This document shows, piece by piece, positions 8,998-16,936 of a stretch of 64,000 bases of DNA. The notes beneath the pieces are model-generated. The model did not search any database, was not told where the DNA came from, and saw nothing but the letters and a program-made list of their open reading frames with translations. Within the stretch, counting starts at the first letter, position 1, and each line of letters starts with the position of its first letter. Origin of the DNA: Bacteroidota bacterium (GTDB lineage: Bacteria; Bacteroidota; Bacteroidia; Chitinophagales; Chitinophagaceae); contig JAGWUV010000001.1 of the NCBI GenBank assembly GCA_028875875.1, positions 1 through 64,000 of the forward strand, read 5' to 3'. A program made the translations under genes and the position numbers.

Positions 8998-9498
8998 TTA
9001 TTGATGACGGCTTTGCATTTGCTGTTGTATGAATGAGGTAAGCCGGTATTGATTTAAAATATCATCCGGTAAATAATAGGCTCCTTGTATTTCATGTAAA
9101 CAGTTTTCAGCGCCACACAAGCAATGAAAGGGCTGTGCCATTTTCCATTCGGTAGAAGGATAGAAAAAGGTAAGTTCATCTTCAGGCTCAATCTTTTTTA
9201 TACATACCAATTGCATCGTATTGGTATCAAAGAAAACATTGGGCGAACAACTATGATTAATGTACTGCAGGTATTCCGGAAAAAGCGTAATGTGAGTATG
9301 CATCGCTGTTTGAACGGTTAAATAAGAAGGCTCTCTGAATATTTCTTTAGCACTGAAAGCGGAGAGCATTTCTCCCGGCTCAAAAAGCCTGTTGCTGTGC
9401 AGTGATTTCTGTTGGGTGGATGTATTTTCCCTTACTTCAAAGAAAGAAAAATGTGCAAGGCTTGTATACCCAACAGCGGTTAATGTTTGTGTAAGCAT
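8998..9498 (-). CDS. Stand-alone SET-domain protein
   Basis: 166 residues from the ATG at 9498; a TTG at 9525 in frame would add nine residues, but ATG is preferred and the SET fold does not need the extension. The core motifs are YINHSCSPNVFFD (AdoMet and active-site loop), EDELTFFYPSTEW (the usual ELTYDY position) and a post-SET Cys group FHCLCGAENCL. The known family role is AdoMet-dependent methylation of lysine or a related amine; the substrate here is unknown. First gene of the operon with two ATP-grasp genes; a hairpin terminator at 9609-9659 separates it from the YHS lipoprotein gene. Confidence 0.88.
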   Translation of the reverse strand: MLTQTLTAVGYTSLAHFSFFEVRENTSTQQKSLHSNRLFEPGEMLSAFSAKEIFREPSYLTVQTAMHTHITLFPEYLQYINHSCSPNVFFDTNTMQLVCIKKIEPEDELTFFYPSTEWKMAQPFHCLCGAENCLHEIQGAYYLPDDILNQYRLTSFIQQQMQSRHQ

Positions 9499-9608
9499 AC
9501 CATACAGAGCCCTGTACAGAGCCAAAGTTTAATGGGTTAGTAATTATAACCTGTAATTTAACTATAATATGCTGTACTAACTACTGCGGCGTAGATTAAA
9601 TAATGCAC

Positions 9609-9659
9609 AAAATTTTACCCAACCGCCGCATTCTAAAATAGAGCGAACGGTTGGGTAAA
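9609..9659 (-). terminator. Hairpin terminator after YHS lipoprotein gene
   Basis: A perfect 12-bp inverted repeat (arms 9614-9625 and 9648-9659) with a 22-nt loop. In the minus direction the stem is followed by ATTTTG (9613-9608). It lies 22 bp past the YHS stop codon and upstream of the SET gene, so the metal genes and the SET/ATP-grasp operon are probably separate transcripts. The loop is long for an intrinsic terminator, and an operator role is possible. Confidence 0.6.
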
Positions 9660-9681
9660 CAGGTATTGTAAAAAGTAATTA

Positions 9682-9987
9682 CTATTTTTTCCACTCAACG
9701 GCGGCAACGTTCTTGGCTGCATCTTTCATAAATGCATCTTTACAGTCTTTAGAACAAAAGCCGATAACCTTGTTGTTGTAGTGTATGGTATCTTCTATAC
9801 CACCTTGTACAGGCATACCGCAGGAAGGGTCCTTTTTATTATCAACCATAGTGATCGTAAACTTTACAGTCTCCTGCTTTACACTCATAGAGGTATCTGT
9901 ATTAGCAGGTTGTTTGCTTTCTTCTTTATTAGATGCTGTATTGCAGGCAACAAAAAGCAATACAACGGCAGCATAGGTTATTTTCAT
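9682..9987 (-). CDS. YHS-domain lipoprotein
   Basis: 101 residues. A lipoprotein signal with a lipobox-like LLFVAC (Cys about 15) leads into a polar linker and one YHS domain (about 50-92: DPSCGMPV, then DTIHYNNKVIGFCSKDCKDAF). YHS domains carry paired cysteines and often accompany copper or other soft-metal proteins. The protein should sit on the periplasmic membrane surface. It is 35 bp downstream of an outer-membrane protein with a CPICGCG start and in line with a small Cys/His protein, so a metal-trafficking locus is a sound inference. ATG start at 9987. Confidence 0.88.
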   Translation of the reverse strand: MKITYAAVVLLFVACNTASNKEESKQPANTDTSMSVKQETVKFTITMVDNKKDPSCGMPVQGGIEDTIHYNNKVIGFCSKDCKDAFMKDAAKNVAAVEWKK

Positions 9988-10022
9988 ACAAAAGTTCTTT
10001 TAACAATGATAAGATAGTTTCT

Positions 10023-10934
10023 TTAAAAAGAAAAGGTAATATGCGCCATTGCCTTCATGTTCAGTTTAGTTTGTCCTTCTGCAAAATCCTGCTGTATGGG
10101 CAACTGGGCATTAATACCTATGCCAATGCTATTAAAGCTCGTTTCCAATCCGGCGATCACTGTTGTTACACGGCTGCCGGTATAACGAACTTTCGAAGCA
10201 TATAATTCATTGCTGGCTGTATTCTCATAGCCAATACCGATGTTGGGAGAGAACTGCATTTTCTTTCCTGAAAAATTATAATAGGCAATACTGTTCAGGG
10301 TAAACTTATTGCCATATAAATACCTGTCTTTGTTCTGTGAATTGATTTTATAGGTAACGGATGTGTTAAAGCCAAAGTTCCCGGCAGTGAAAGAATACAT
10401 TCCATTCAAAATAAAATCTATGCTACCTGTACCCAGTTGTGCATTGATATCGGCGATGGTGGTAGTAGTATCATTCACATTGATATTAAAAATACCGGTA
10501 GGCAGTTTCACGCCACCTCCAATCCATAATTGTTGATGCAATACCTTATTGCCACCGATACTGTTAATGGCAGACCATATTTTATATTGGCCCAGCAGTG
10601 TAATATCTCCTAAACCGTTTTTATAGGTTACGCCATCATCATCAGATTGCTTGTTAAAATAATAAGGTACAAAACCCAGTACCTTGAACTTGCTGCCAAT
10701 ATTTATGCCACCCCATAGTTCTGTTATGTTATAATAATTGTCGCTGAACTGGCCGGGGTTATTGGCCAATTGGGTATGATATGCCGCATAATGATACCTT
10801 ACTCCGATAAATTTACTCTGGAAGTTGGGCAGTAGCCCCATATACATACTTCCGCCACCACAGCCGCAGATAGGGCATGCGAAAGAAACGGAAGCCGTGA
10901 TGAGAAATATAAAGACTAAGAAACTACGTTTCAC
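10023..10934 (-). CDS. Outer-membrane beta-barrel protein with CPICGCG N-terminus
   Basis: 303 residues from a GTG start at 10934, chosen because it begins a clean signal peptide (KRSFLVFIFLITASVSFAC); a further in-frame start at 10976 adds 14 residues. Directly after the cleavage site comes CPICGCGGGSMYMGLLP, then repeated amphipathic strands with alternating aromatic residues and a terminal strand ending in ITFSF, as in outer-membrane barrels. It resembles proteins annotated as transporters in Bacteroidota metal loci, but I cannot name a family. The Cys pair-rich N-terminus and the YHS gene 35 bp downstream suggest copper or related metal handling (inference). Confidence 0.75.
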   Translation of the reverse strand: MKRSFLVFIFLITASVSFACPICGCGGGSMYMGLLPNFQSKFIGVRYHYAAYHTQLANNPGQFSDNYYNITELWGGINIGSKFKVLGFVPYYFNKQSDDDGVTYKNGLGDITLLGQYKIWSAINSIGGNKVLHQQLWIGGGVKLPTGIFNINVNDTTTTIADINAQLGTGSIDFILNGMYSFTAGNFGFNTSVTYKINSQNKDRYLYGNKFTLNSIAYYNFSGKKMQFSPNIGIGYENTASNELYASKVRYTGSRVTTVIAGLETSFNSIGIGINAQLPIQQDFAEGQTKLNMKAMAHITFSF

Positions 10935-11074
10935 GATAATTGAATATTTGACTAAATTTTGAAATACCCACAGCATATCAATGGTAGCAGAGGGAGGTTA
11001 CTGCACATAGGCAGTAATGCACTCACTGCAATAGCTACTACATTTGATACTGGTAGGAAAAGAATAAAAGAGAC

Positions 11075-11443
11075 CTATGCTCCCGGAGGATGGAAAATAG
11101 AAGAGGACCTTTTGCTTAAAGCTTCTTCGGTAAACCCGGTAAACTGAGGTGTTCCGGAAATTGTTGGCACTTGCAGGGAAGCAAAAAAAGATTTTGAAGA
11201 AAGTACTTCGTTTTTGTTTTCTGATTTACGTTCCGGATTTTGCCGGTCTTTGTTTTCTTCTTTCTGCAACTTTTTCATCATCTGGCAATGACCATTACAG
11301 TGCATCTGGGGACGGGCCTTGTTTTCGCAATTTTTCGCAAAGGCAGCAGTGTTTGTATAATATTCCACCACAATAAATGCCTTATCGAACGTTTGCAGTG
11401 CAAACGCAACGATCATACAGATTATGGTAACTGCTTTCAGCAT
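11075..11443 (-). CDS. Small Cys/His-motif protein of metal locus
   Basis: 122 residues. It opens with a hydrophobic segment (about 1-18, MLKAVTIICMIVAFALQTF), continues with VVEYYTNTAAFAKNCENK and RPQMHCNGHCQMMKKL, then a long charged Lys/Glu/Asn stretch. I have seen the pattern 'KN-C-EN-(K/R)-P-x-M-x-C-x-G-x-C-x(3)-K' in short Bacteroidota proteins near copper genes; no function is established. It is the first gene of a same-strand set with the CPICGCG barrel protein and YHS lipoprotein (gap 140 bp to the barrel gene), so it may be a single-pass metal-binding or sensing protein. Confidence 0.68.
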   Translation of the reverse strand: MLKAVTIICMIVAFALQTFDKAFIVVEYYTNTAAFAKNCENKARPQMHCNGHCQMMKKLQKEENKDRQNPERKSENKNEVLSSKSFFASLQVPTISGTPQFTGFTEEALSKRSSSIFHPPGA

Positions 11444-11510
11444 TTTGTATCAGACGGTAAAGCAAAACTAATCCTTCGCCAGGAAACAATTATGATTGCA
11501 ATCATTTTCA

Positions 11511-11933
11511 TTATTTCCACACCAAAATAAGCATACCGGTAAAAATGAAACCGGCACCTAATACTACTTTGGGGGTCATGGGTTCTTTCAGTAATACAAA
11601 AGAAAGAACCAGTGTAATTACAATACTTGCCTTATCAATAGCAGCCACATACGAAACCAGCCCCTCTTTCATGGCCCGGTAATAAAACAACCAGCTTAGG
11701 GTGGTAGTAATGCCAGATGCTATTAATAACAGCGTTTGTTTGCCTGTTAAGAATGGAAGTTCTTTGTATTTAGCACCGACGATATTAATCAATGTAATAA
11801 AGAAGAAAATGGTGGTGGTTCTGATCCCTAATCCCAGGTCTGCACTTACATTGTGCAAACCATATTTAGCCAAAACCGATGTTACACCGGCAAACACCAT
11901 AGATAAGATGGCATAAAGGATCCATGTTTCCAT
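11511..11933 (-). CDS. EamA-family membrane transporter, half-size
   Basis: 140 residues with about five hydrophobic helices, the length of a single EamA repeat. The start METWILYAILSMVFAGVTSVLAKYGL and the end VLLKEPMTPKVVLGAGFIFTGMLILVW are typical of this drug/metabolite-exporter family, whose short members work as dimers. Substrate unknown. It is divergent from nuoA; the 147-bp intergenic region holds both promoters. ATG start at 11933. Confidence 0.85.
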   Translation of the reverse strand: METWILYAILSMVFAGVTSVLAKYGLHNVSADLGLGIRTTTIFFFITLINIVGAKYKELPFLTGKQTLLLIASGITTTLSWLFYYRAMKEGLVSYVAAIDKASIVITLVLSFVLLKEPMTPKVVLGAGFIFTGMLILVWK

Positions 11934-12080
11934 GTTGCAACATTTTTATTTGCAAGGTAATTACTATTTCAAGGTAAGTGGTACGCTATTACCCAATGAT
12001 AAAAATCATTCTTTGCTATGATGAATTGCTTTTTTCGTCCTTCAATTATATTGCTATATTAGTACAACCAAATTTTAGCC

Positions 12081-12431
12081 ATGGGAGCTATATCATTGAT
12101 TGTTCTTGCCTGCGCCGGAATTGCCTTTTCTGCAGGCGGTATTATAGTAGCCAAATTGCTTGTAAGGGGGTCTACCAATCCACAGAAAGGACAGGCTTAT
12201 GAGTGTGGTATTCCTTCTGAAGGAACACCCTGGAACCAGTTCAACGTGGGTTATTACCTGTTTGCACTCATCTTCCTCATCTTCGATGTAGAACTGGTAT
12301 TCATGTATCCCTGGGCGGTGGTAGTTAAAAAAGTAGGAATGATGGCATTGGTAGAGATCATCATCTTCCTCTTCATCTTATTCATGGGATTTTTATACGC
12401 ACATAAAAAAGGAGCATTGAAATGGATGTAA
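12081..12431 (+). CDS. nuoA: NADH-quinone oxidoreductase subunit A
   Basis: 116 residues with three transmembrane helices. The loop between helices 1 and 2 carries the conserved [20 protein letters not shown], and helix 2 the [12 protein letters not shown] motif that lines the quinone chamber together with NuoH and NuoJ. First gene of the complex I operon. Its 3' end overlaps nuoB by 10 nt. Upstream the sequence TTG (12028), 18 nt, TATATTGC is only a weak promoter match. Confidence 0.97.
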   Translation: MGAISLIVLACAGIAFSAGGIIVAKLLVRGSTNPQKGQAYECGIPSEGTPWNQFNVGYYLFALIFLIFDVELVFMYPWAVVVKKVGMMALVEIIIFLFILFMGFLYAHKKGALKWM

Positions 12432-12970
12432 CAACAGCACAACAACCTTCAGATTTTCCGGGTCAGATACATCAAACCGCAGGTGGAGGTATTGTAATCA
12501 GTGCATTGGATGATGTGGTGAACTGGGCCCGTTCCAATTCATTATGGCCGCTCACTTTTGCTACCAGTTGCTGTGGTATTGAAATGATGGCCGTTGCCGG
12601 TGCGAAATACGATTTTTCAAGGTTTGGTTTTGAAGTGGCCCGTGCCACCCCACGCCAGGCCGATGTAATTATTATTGCCGGAACCATTGTAAATAAAATG
12701 GCACCGGTATTGAAGCGCCTTTACGACCAGATGGCCGATCCGAAGTATGTTATTGCGATGGGTGCTTGCGCCATCAGCGGCGGACCTTTCTTTTATAATA
12801 CTTATTCTGTTGTAAAAGGAGCTGACCATGTGGTACCGGTAGATGTATACATACCCGGCTGCCCGCCAAGGCCCGAAGCCTTGTTGCATGCACTGATTGC
12901 GCTACAGGGAAAAATTAAAGCAGGCTTAACAAGAGAACAGATCAGGCAGGATAGTGCAATCGCTTCTTAA
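12422..12970 (+). CDS. nuoB: NADH-quinone oxidoreductase subunit B
   Basis: 182 residues. Carries the four ligands of iron-sulfur cluster N2: the tandem cysteines in [22 protein letters not shown] and [11 protein letters not shown]. This peripheral-arm protein passes electrons to quinone at the NuoB/NuoD interface. It starts inside the end of nuoA in another frame and ends 17 bp before nuoC, so it is firmly operonic. Confidence 0.98.
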   Translation: MDVTTAQQPSDFPGQIHQTAGGGIVISALDDVVNWARSNSLWPLTFATSCCGIEMMAVAGAKYDFSRFGFEVARATPRQADVIIIAGTIVNKMAPVLKRLYDQMADPKYVIAMGACAISGGPFFYNTYSVVKGADHVVPVDVYIPGCPPRPEALLHALIALQGKIKAGLTREQIRQDSAIAS

Positions 12971-12987
12971 CTTATGAAAGATAGGAT

Positions 12988-13443
12988 ATGACTAATGAAG
13001 AATTAAAATCAACACTGGGAGAACTCATTCCTTCTGCTACTTTTGAAGAAGGCGGTGAATGGGTTAACCTTTATGTGCCATTGGAAGAATGGAAACCTGT
13101 TGCCCTTCAACTCCGAAATCATCCTTCCCTCCAGTTGGATTATTTGTTTTGTTTAACCTGTGTTGATTGGAAAACACATTTCACCATTGTATATCATTTA
13201 TCTTCTACTGCTGTACGGCACAATATTGTAGTAAAGGTGAAAGTAGACAGAAACAACCCGACCATTGAAACCGTTTCAGATATATGGCGTACCGCTGAAT
13301 TTCACGAACGTGAAGTGTATGATCTTTTCGGCGTTACGTTCCTGCACCACCCCGACCTGAGAAGACTGATCATGCCAGATGACTGGAAGGGATGGCCGCT
13401 GCGTAAAGATTATGAAGACCCCGTGAACATGATCAAGTTATAA
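12988..13443 (+). CDS. nuoC: NADH-quinone oxidoreductase subunit C
   Basis: 151 residues, the 30-kDa complex I subunit. The signature FHEREVYDLFGVTF followed by HPDLRRLIMPDDW and GWPLRKDYE is plain. NuoC and NuoD are separate genes here, whereas they are fused in E. coli and Bacteroides. It supports the NuoB/NuoD core in the Q module and binds no cofactor. Confidence 0.97.
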   Translation: MTNEELKSTLGELIPSATFEEGGEWVNLYVPLEEWKPVALQLRNHPSLQLDYLFCLTCVDWKTHFTIVYHLSSTAVRHNIVVKVKVDRNNPTIETVSDIWRTAEFHEREVYDLFGVTFLHHPDLRRLIMPDDWKGWPLRKDYEDPVNMIKL

Positions 13444-13513
13444 CCATGAACCGTTTACGAAACAGCATCATTAGTTATTGCTGTTCCGTTCATTATTTGA
13501 TTATACCAACCTT

Positions 13514-14629
13514 ATGATCGAAGAAGTAGGCACAACAACAGAAGGCGACCTTGTAATTAACGTAGGCCCGCAACACCCTGCCACACACGGAGTGCTGCAC
13601 CTGGTAATTACTTTAAATGGCGAAACCATTAAAAAGGTAGAACCGCACCTCGGCTATATACACCGTTCCATAGAAAAAATGTGTGAGAGCTTAACATACC
13701 GCCAGTTCATTTATGTAACCAGCCGTATGGATTATCTCTCTGCACACATCAACAACCACGCCTGTGCCTTATGCGTTGAAAAAGGCCTGCAGGTAGAAGT
13801 ACCGCAAAGGGCACAATACATAAGAGTGATTATGGATGAGCTGACAAGGATCGCTTCTCATGAACTTTGGTGGGGTGCTATGGCGATGGACCTCGGTGCT
13901 TTTACACCTTTCTTCCACGCTTTCCGCGAAAGAGAAACCATCAATACCATTATGGAAGAAACCTGCGGTGCCCGGCTTACTATGAATTATATGGTGCCCG
14001 GCGGTGTGATGTTCGATCTTCATCCCGACTTCCAGAAAAAAGTAAAAGCATTTATCCAGCAGTATACATCCAAGATAAACGAATACGATGAATTGGTAAC
14101 CGGCAATATCATTTTCCAGAACAGGATGAAAGGTATTGGCTATGTAACGAAAGAAGATGCGATCTCTTATGGCTGCACCGGTCCTGTAGCTAGAGGAAGC
14201 GGCGTAGCATCAGATATCAGGAAGATCGCTCCTTATGACGTGTATGACAAAGTAGAGTTTGATGAAGTGCTGGAGACAGGCGGCGATTCTTTTGCCCGCT
14301 ATCTTGTTCGTGTAAAAGAGATGCAACAAAGTATCCGCATCATAGAACAACTGATCGATAATATTCCCGAAGGTGATTTCCAGGCGAAAACAAAAGCCGT
14401 GTTGAAATTACCGAAGGGTGAATTCTATCAAAGAGTAGAAACGGCGAGAGGCGAATTGGGTGTTTATATTATTAGTGAAGGAGGAACCACACCTTACCGC
14501 ATCAAATTCCGCTCACCCGGTTTTTCTAACTTAAGCATTTTGGACCATATGGTTCGTGGGCATAAGATCGGTGATCTTGTAGCGGCCATGGGTACGCTGG
14601 ACCTGGTGATACCTGATATTGACAGATAA
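13514..14629 (+). CDS. nuoD: NADH-quinone oxidoreductase subunit D
   Basis: 371 residues from the ATG at 13514; an in-frame TTG at 13478 is 12 codons upstream but lacks family similarity. The quinone-site strand GPQHPATHGVLHLV is intact and the C-terminus ends TLDLVIPDIDR as in the 49-kDa subunit. The segment NNHACALCVEKGLQ has a CxxC that is not matched by a second C-terminal CxxC, so this is not a NiFe hydrogenase large subunit. Only 73 bp lie between it and nuoH, where nuoE, nuoF and nuoG are found in the 14-gene operon. Confidence 0.97.
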   Translation: MIEEVGTTTEGDLVINVGPQHPATHGVLHLVITLNGETIKKVEPHLGYIHRSIEKMCESLTYRQFIYVTSRMDYLSAHINNHACALCVEKGLQVEVPQRAQYIRVIMDELTRIASHELWWGAMAMDLGAFTPFFHAFRERETINTIMEETCGARLTMNYMVPGGVMFDLHPDFQKKVKAFIQQYTSKINEYDELVTGNIIFQNRMKGIGYVTKEDAISYGCTGPVARGSGVASDIRKIAPYDVYDKVEFDEVLETGGDSFARYLVRVKEMQQSIRIIEQLIDNIPEGDFQAKTKAVLKLPKGEFYQRVETARGELGVYIISEGGTTPYRIKFRSPGFSNLSILDHMVRGHKIGDLVAAMGTLDLVIPDIDR

Positions 14630-14702
14630 CAATACAGTGAGGAATTATGAATGATACATTAGTTCACTCATAACCCATCACTCATCACTTATAACTGATA
14701 AC

Positions 14703-15779
14703 ATGTTTAGTTTAGAAGGCATTACAAAAGCGATTGATACCTGGTTGAATGCACATTTCAACAGCACCGTTGTATTACTGGCAGAATGTGTATTGGTAGG
14801 TGTTGCTGCGATTGCATTGTTTGCAGTACTGGGATTAGGACTGGTTTGGATGGAACGTAAAGTGGCGGCCGTTATGCAGATACGCCTAGGGCCTAACCGC
14901 TTGGGGCCTAAAGGTATCTTTCAAACTTCAGCCGATACACTGAAGCTGATCATGAAAGAAGGCTTAACACCTGATGGTGCTGATAAGTTCTTATTTAACC
15001 TGGCGCCTTTCATTGTAATGATCGTTGCCATGCTGGTATTGGCACCCATTTCATTTGCAAAGAACTTTCAGATATGGGATATTAATATTGGCGTGTTGTA
15101 TGTATCTGCCGTTTCCTCTCTTTCCGTGATCGGTATTTTAATGGCCGGATGGAGCAGCAACAACAAATACTCTTTACTCGGCGCTATGCGTAGCGGTGCG
15201 CAGATCGTGAGTTATGAGCTGTCTGCCGGCCTGGCCATTATTTCCATTGTAGTGCTCACAGGCAGTTTAAGCATCAACGATATTATTCAATCGCAACAAA
15301 ATGGTTGGTGGATCTTTAAAGGACATATACCGGCCATTATCAGTTTCATCATATTCATTATTGCTGTAACCGCGGAGACCAACCGTGCACCATTCGACTT
15401 AGCAGAAGCGGAAAGTGAATTAACAGCCGGCTTTCATACGGAATACTCCGGTATGAAGTTCGCCCTCTTCTTCCTCGCAGAGTACATCAACATCTTTATT
15501 GTGTGTTCTATTGGTGCTACACTGTTTTTTGGTGGCTGGATGCCATTGCATATTGGTAACTGGGAAGCATTTAACCATATCATGGATTTTATTCCTTCTT
15601 CTATCTGGTTTTTTGGTAAAACGATCTTCCTGATCTTTTTGATCATGTGGTTCAGGTGGACGTTCCCGAGGTTGCGTGTAGACCAGCTATTGAACCTGGA
15701 ATGGAAATATTTATTGCCGATCAGTTTATTCAACCTGTTGCTGATGACCGTTGTGGCGATCATGGGATGGCATTTTTAG
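14703..15779 (+). CDS. nuoH: NADH-quinone oxidoreductase subunit H
   Basis: 358 residues with eight or nine transmembrane helices. The motifs WMERKVAAVMQIRLGPNR and AETNRAPFDLAEAESELTAG line the entrance and the acidic funnel of the quinone chamber. It joins the peripheral arm to the proton-pumping arm. The stop is followed by 121 bp before nuoI that contain an inverted repeat, the longest gap in the operon. Confidence 0.98.
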   Translation: MFSLEGITKAIDTWLNAHFNSTVVLLAECVLVGVAAIALFAVLGLGLVWMERKVAAVMQIRLGPNRLGPKGIFQTSADTLKLIMKEGLTPDGADKFLFNLAPFIVMIVAMLVLAPISFAKNFQIWDINIGVLYVSAVSSLSVIGILMAGWSSNNKYSLLGAMRSGAQIVSYELSAGLAIISIVVLTGSLSINDIIQSQQNGWWIFKGHIPAIISFIIFIIAVTAETNRAPFDLAEAESELTAGFHTEYSGMKFALFFLAEYINIFIVCSIGATLFFGGWMPLHIGNWEAFNHIMDFIPSSIWFFGKTIFLIFLIMWFRWTFPRLRVDQLLNLEWKYLLPISLFNLLLMTVVAIMGWHF

Positions 15780-15828
15780 TTTGGGGGTGATTGTTTGAAG
15801 TAATGAGTTGATTGAAAATATACAGTTG

Positions 15829-15864
15829 CAGTGTGCGACGCAAGGGACGATGAGGAGCACACTG
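15829..15864. repeat. REP-like inverted repeat between nuoH and nuoI
   Basis: Perfect 8-bp arms CAGTGTGC (15829-15836) and GCACACTG (15857-15864) enclose 20 nt containing GACGCAAGGGACGATGAGGA. A related word, AGTGAGTGACACAACAGG followed by CGATG, lies in the xylB-xylA gap at 31784-31806; 17 of 23 positions agree. This looks like a dispersed intergenic element rather than a terminator: no T-run follows. Confidence 0.5.
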
Positions 15865-15900
15865 AAGCTGATACCAAAAGAAAAAAATTAATTAACGATA

Positions 15901-16377
15901 ATGTTTTTAAAAGAGTATATCAATGATGTGTTGAAAGCCGCTAAATCTTTGCTTACGGGCATGAAGGTTACGGGGTACTATTTTACGCATCGCAAAGAAA
16001 TTATTACCGAGCAGTATCCTGATAACCGGGCTACATTGCAACTGGCAGAACGTTTTAGAGGCGAAGTAGTGATGCCGCATGATGAGAACAACCAGCATGC
16101 CTGTACCGGCTGCTCGGCCTGTGAGATTGCCTGCCCGAACGGAACCATCAAGATCATCAACAAGTTTGATATACAACCCGATGGTAAAAAGAAAAAAGCA
16201 ATCGACACATTCGTATATCACTTAGAGCTGTGCACCATGTGTGGGTTGTGCGTAGAAGCTTGTCCTACCAGCGCCATTAAAATGGCCAACACATTCGAGC
16301 ACAGCGTATTTAACCGCAATCAGTTAACCAAACGGTTGAACCAACCGGGATCCAAAATCAGGGAGGGCGTTGAATAA
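15901..16377 (+). CDS. nuoI: NADH-quinone oxidoreductase subunit I
   Basis: 158 residues, an 8Fe ferredoxin-like subunit. Two full cysteine sets, CTGCSACEIACP (about 72-83) and CTMCGLCVEACP (about 112-123), bind clusters N6a and N6b. In complexes without NuoEFG this subunit and NuoB are exposed and are the expected entry point for electrons from ferredoxin. Its TAA stop overlaps the nuoJ ATG by one base. Confidence 0.97.
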   Translation: MFLKEYINDVLKAAKSLLTGMKVTGYYFTHRKEIITEQYPDNRATLQLAERFRGEVVMPHDENNQHACTGCSACEIACPNGTIKIINKFDIQPDGKKKKAIDTFVYHLELCTMCGLCVEACPTSAIKMANTFEHSVFNRNQLTKRLNQPGSKIREGVE

Positions 16378-16928
16378 TGAGTGCTTCAGCTATTATATTC
16401 TATTGTATCTCCGCCTTTATTTTAGGCGCAGGTATTTTGTCCGTTACCACACGTAAGATATTTCGTTCCGCCATCTGGTTATTGTTTTCACTCATCGGTA
16501 TTGCAGGATTGTATTTCTGGATGGATGTGAATTTTATTGCAGCGGTACAGATCATTGTATATGTAGGCGGCATTGTAGTACTAATCATCTTCTCCATATT
16601 CCTTACCCAAAAAGCAGGAGAAGAAATGCCGAAGCCAATTACTAAAAGGCTTTTGTTTTCGATACTAGCTGTATTGCTCGGTTTTGTTTTTACTTATCGG
16701 CTGATCGATCAATATGGTTTTAAAGAAAGCAGTGATGCAGGCAGCTTCAATGTGAATGTGGCGGATATCGGTACGCAAATGTTAAGCACAACGGAGCATG
16801 GGTTTGTGCTACCCTTCGAAGCTGTGAGTATGTTATTGCTGGCCGCGATGATCGGTTGTATTGTGATCGCCATAAAATCGAAACCGGAAGCAAAAGAGCA
16901 AATATCGAATAACAAACAAGGAATGTAA
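16377..16928 (+). CDS. nuoJ: NADH-quinone oxidoreductase subunit J
   Basis: 183 residues, five transmembrane helices. Helix 3 with AAVQIIVYVGGIVVLIIF holds the pi-bulge region typical of NuoJ. The C-terminal tail (SKPEAKEQISNNKQGM) is hydrophilic. Starts one base inside the nuoI stop and ends 8 bp before an unrelated four-helix-bundle gene, so that gene is very likely co-transcribed. Confidence 0.96.
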   Translation: MSASAIIFYCISAFILGAGILSVTTRKIFRSAIWLLFSLIGIAGLYFWMDVNFIAAVQIIVYVGGIVVLIIFSIFLTQKAGEEMPKPITKRLLFSILAVLLGFVFTYRLIDQYGFKESSDAGSFNVNVADIGTQMLSTTEHGFVLPFEAVSMLLLAAMIGCIVIAIKSKPEAKEQISNNKQGM

Positions 16929-16936
16929 AATTTCGA

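Noticed and set aside
13514-14629. CxxC in NuoD as a sign of a NiFe hydrogenase (group 4) large subunit
   Set aside because: The second C-terminal CxxC is missing and the quinone-site and C-terminal motifs are those of NuoD.
15829-15864. Terminator between nuoH and nuoI
   Set aside because: No T-run follows the hairpin and the operon has to be read through.
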